Shown here: piece by piece, positions 62,830-64,000 of the stretch | Layout: each line of letters begins with the position of its first letter | How positions within the stretch are numbered: the first letter of the stretch is position 1 | Assembly (NCBI GenBank): GCA_963971405.1 | Contig: OZ020484.1 | Coordinates: forward strand, 19,158,001-19,222,000 | DNA from: Psococerastis gibbosa | Taxonomy: Eukaryota > Arthropoda > Insecta > Psocodea > Psocidae | Reading direction: 5' to 3' | DNA: 64,000 bases | Notes under the pieces: generated by a model | The model's input: the letters and a program-made list of their open reading frames with translations, nothing else | Told to the model about the DNA's origin: nothing | Database searches by the model: none | Translations under genes and position numbers: made by a program

Positions 62830-62961
62830 GGGTTTCCATTGACCTCGCATTTGAGCGTGAGCGTGACATTGACCTGGTAGCAGACATTTTTAGACTGTCT
62901 TTAATGTCTGCTACCACGTCAATGTCACGCTCACGCTCAAATGCGAGGTCAATGGAAACCC
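62830..62961. repeat. Near-perfect 59-bp-arm palindrome
   Basis: Left arm 62830-62888 and right arm 62903-62961 are reverse complements with one mismatch that I can see, around a 14-bp loop. It lies in the intron of the minus-strand gene. The outer part (GTTTCCATTGACCTCGCAT) and the GTCTGCTACCACGTCA words recur in the Harbinger-like MITEs at 35775 and 42505, so it is a derived, shortened member of that family. Confidence 0.9.
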
Positions 62962-63495
62962 ACCTAAGGGCTTGTTTCTACTGTTGATAAATAAGCTCCA
63001 CTGCAGTCACTCGAAGTGGTTTGAAAGATATCCATTAATGCATGGACAGAGTCATTGGCCATCTCTCGTTGACTGCCAATCTAATCGATACCTTCAACCA
63101 CTATAATTCGACCGATGAAATAAGAGAAAAAATGGAATTGGTGAGAGCTCTTACGCCTCTCAATTTCTTGTAGTTCCCTTTCAGCTATTCGTCTCCATAA
63201 TAATAACAAATAACTATGTAGTTAAGGCCCCGTTAGCCAAGCCCCCGTAACAGCAACTGGACTCCACAACTTCCCGTTTTCGCGATGGTTGCTCGTCCAA
63301 ATGAGTCACTGCAACTCTTGTCAGGTACATCAGTCAGCGGGCAGGGTACTCATACTGTACATGGCTTGGATTAGGCTGGGATCGACCCACTAGTTGCTAT
63401 TACAGGGATCATTCTTTACAGCGACTATTTCTAGTATTTATTTATTTCCATATAATACTGTCAAGTAAAGACAAAATCTCATCCCATCCTATTAC
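62962..63495. other. Intron of the minus-strand gene
   Basis: Sequence between the two exons beyond the palindrome. No other feature seen. Confidence 0.5.
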
Positions 63496-63541
63496 CTTTT
63501 TAGAAGACTTCTTAGCTCCTTCATTTTCCGGTTCCTGTTCC
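63496..63541 (-). CDS. Penultimate coding exon of the same minus-strand gene
   Basis: 46-bp exon bounded by TTTTCTAG| and |GTAATAGG on the minus strand. It reads EQEPENEGAKKSSKK after one leading base and runs in frame into GLKTSKSTSN of the next exon, making a charged, disordered stretch. Further 5' exons lie beyond the window end or are not recognisable. Confidence 0.55.
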
Positions 63542-63710
63542 CTAGAAAATTAAAATAGTGGGTTAAGTTAAATTAGTGCGTAATGTTCCTCTAAGTTGGC
63601 CAAAGACAGTCCGCTTTAAAAAAGCATCCTCTCCAAAGCATGACAAATGTGGGATTCGAGCCTGGGGGCATTTTTTATATAGGTATTTTTAAGAAAATAT
63701 TCATTAATTT

Positions 63711-63882
63711 ATTTAAAAAAAAAAACATTAATCTCATACAAGCATGAATGTATCTTATAACCTCTTGAGTCGCCTCATTAAGTGACTTACGTTGAGTTAC
63801 GACACGTCTCCGATCGTATGGTGTGTAGAGACTCTCAGAAGTACAAGCACGCTACCACCATGCCACCGAAGCCGATAATGAT
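63711..63882 (-). mobile_element. SINE family 2 copy (minus)
   Basis: Minus-strand head GGTGGCATGGTGGTAGCGTG, core GATCGGAGACGTGTCGTAAC and GAGGCGACTCAAGAGGT, with the tail as a run of A/T at 63711-63730. Confidence 0.75.
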
Positions 63883-64000
63883 GAAAATATGCATGTTTTC
63901 CTACGTATCTATTAGTGTAGGTATCGAAATATGATATAATCATTACACAGTTCTATGGTAATTAATTGTCCAAATATTAAATTTCGACTGCCTCAACTGA

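Noticed and set aside
1..64000. CRISPR array, operon or bacterial features
   Set aside because: The sequence is eukaryotic: spliced genes, SINEs and MITEs; no regularly spaced direct repeats of CRISPR type.

Overview
The window is nuclear DNA from an animal, most likely an arthropod and probably an insect with a repeat-rich genome. The base composition is AT-rich, genes are split by GT-AG introns with short exons, and the conserved proteins match insect orthologues (an Ets1/Pointed-type ETS factor and a Hrd1/Sip3-type ubiquitin ligase). I cannot name the species.

Layout. 1-15.7 kb has no convincing gene; it holds diverged non-autonomous transposons, SINEs, a (CT)n microsatellite and many G/C homopolymers. 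About 15.8-21.7 kb is a DNA transposon with inverted ends of about 490 bp and one uninterrupted 1482-codon ORF. Its product combines two N-terminal Cys/His clusters, a large central region, a FEN1/XPG-like PIN nuclease and a C-terminal tesmin-type CXC domain. 21.7-28.6 kb is again dense in small transposons, several with recognisable target-site duplications. 28.6-39.4 kb holds the 3' half of a pointed (pnt) orthologue on the + strand: four coding exons including the ETS domain, a likely long 3'UTR, and a possible internal promoter with a short alternative first exon near 28.95 kb. 40.9-48.3 kb is a complete sip3/Hrd1 (SYVN1) gene in eight coding exons. 49.9-59.0 kb is a gene for a protein with 17 C2H2 zinc fingers in nine coding exons. 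At 61.6-63.5 kb, on the - strand, lie the last two coding exons of an unidentified basic protein whose upstream part is outside the window.

The host genes are unrelated in function (RTK/MAPK-responsive transcription factor, ER-associated degradation ligase, zinc-finger protein) and show no sign of co-regulation. The strongest candidate for something undescribed is the long-TIR transposon with the FEN1-like/CXC protein. The many MITEs are also informative: several carry 8-bp duplications typical of hAT elements, and two insertions have an unoccupied homologous site in this same window. All calls come from reading the sequence; no database search was run.
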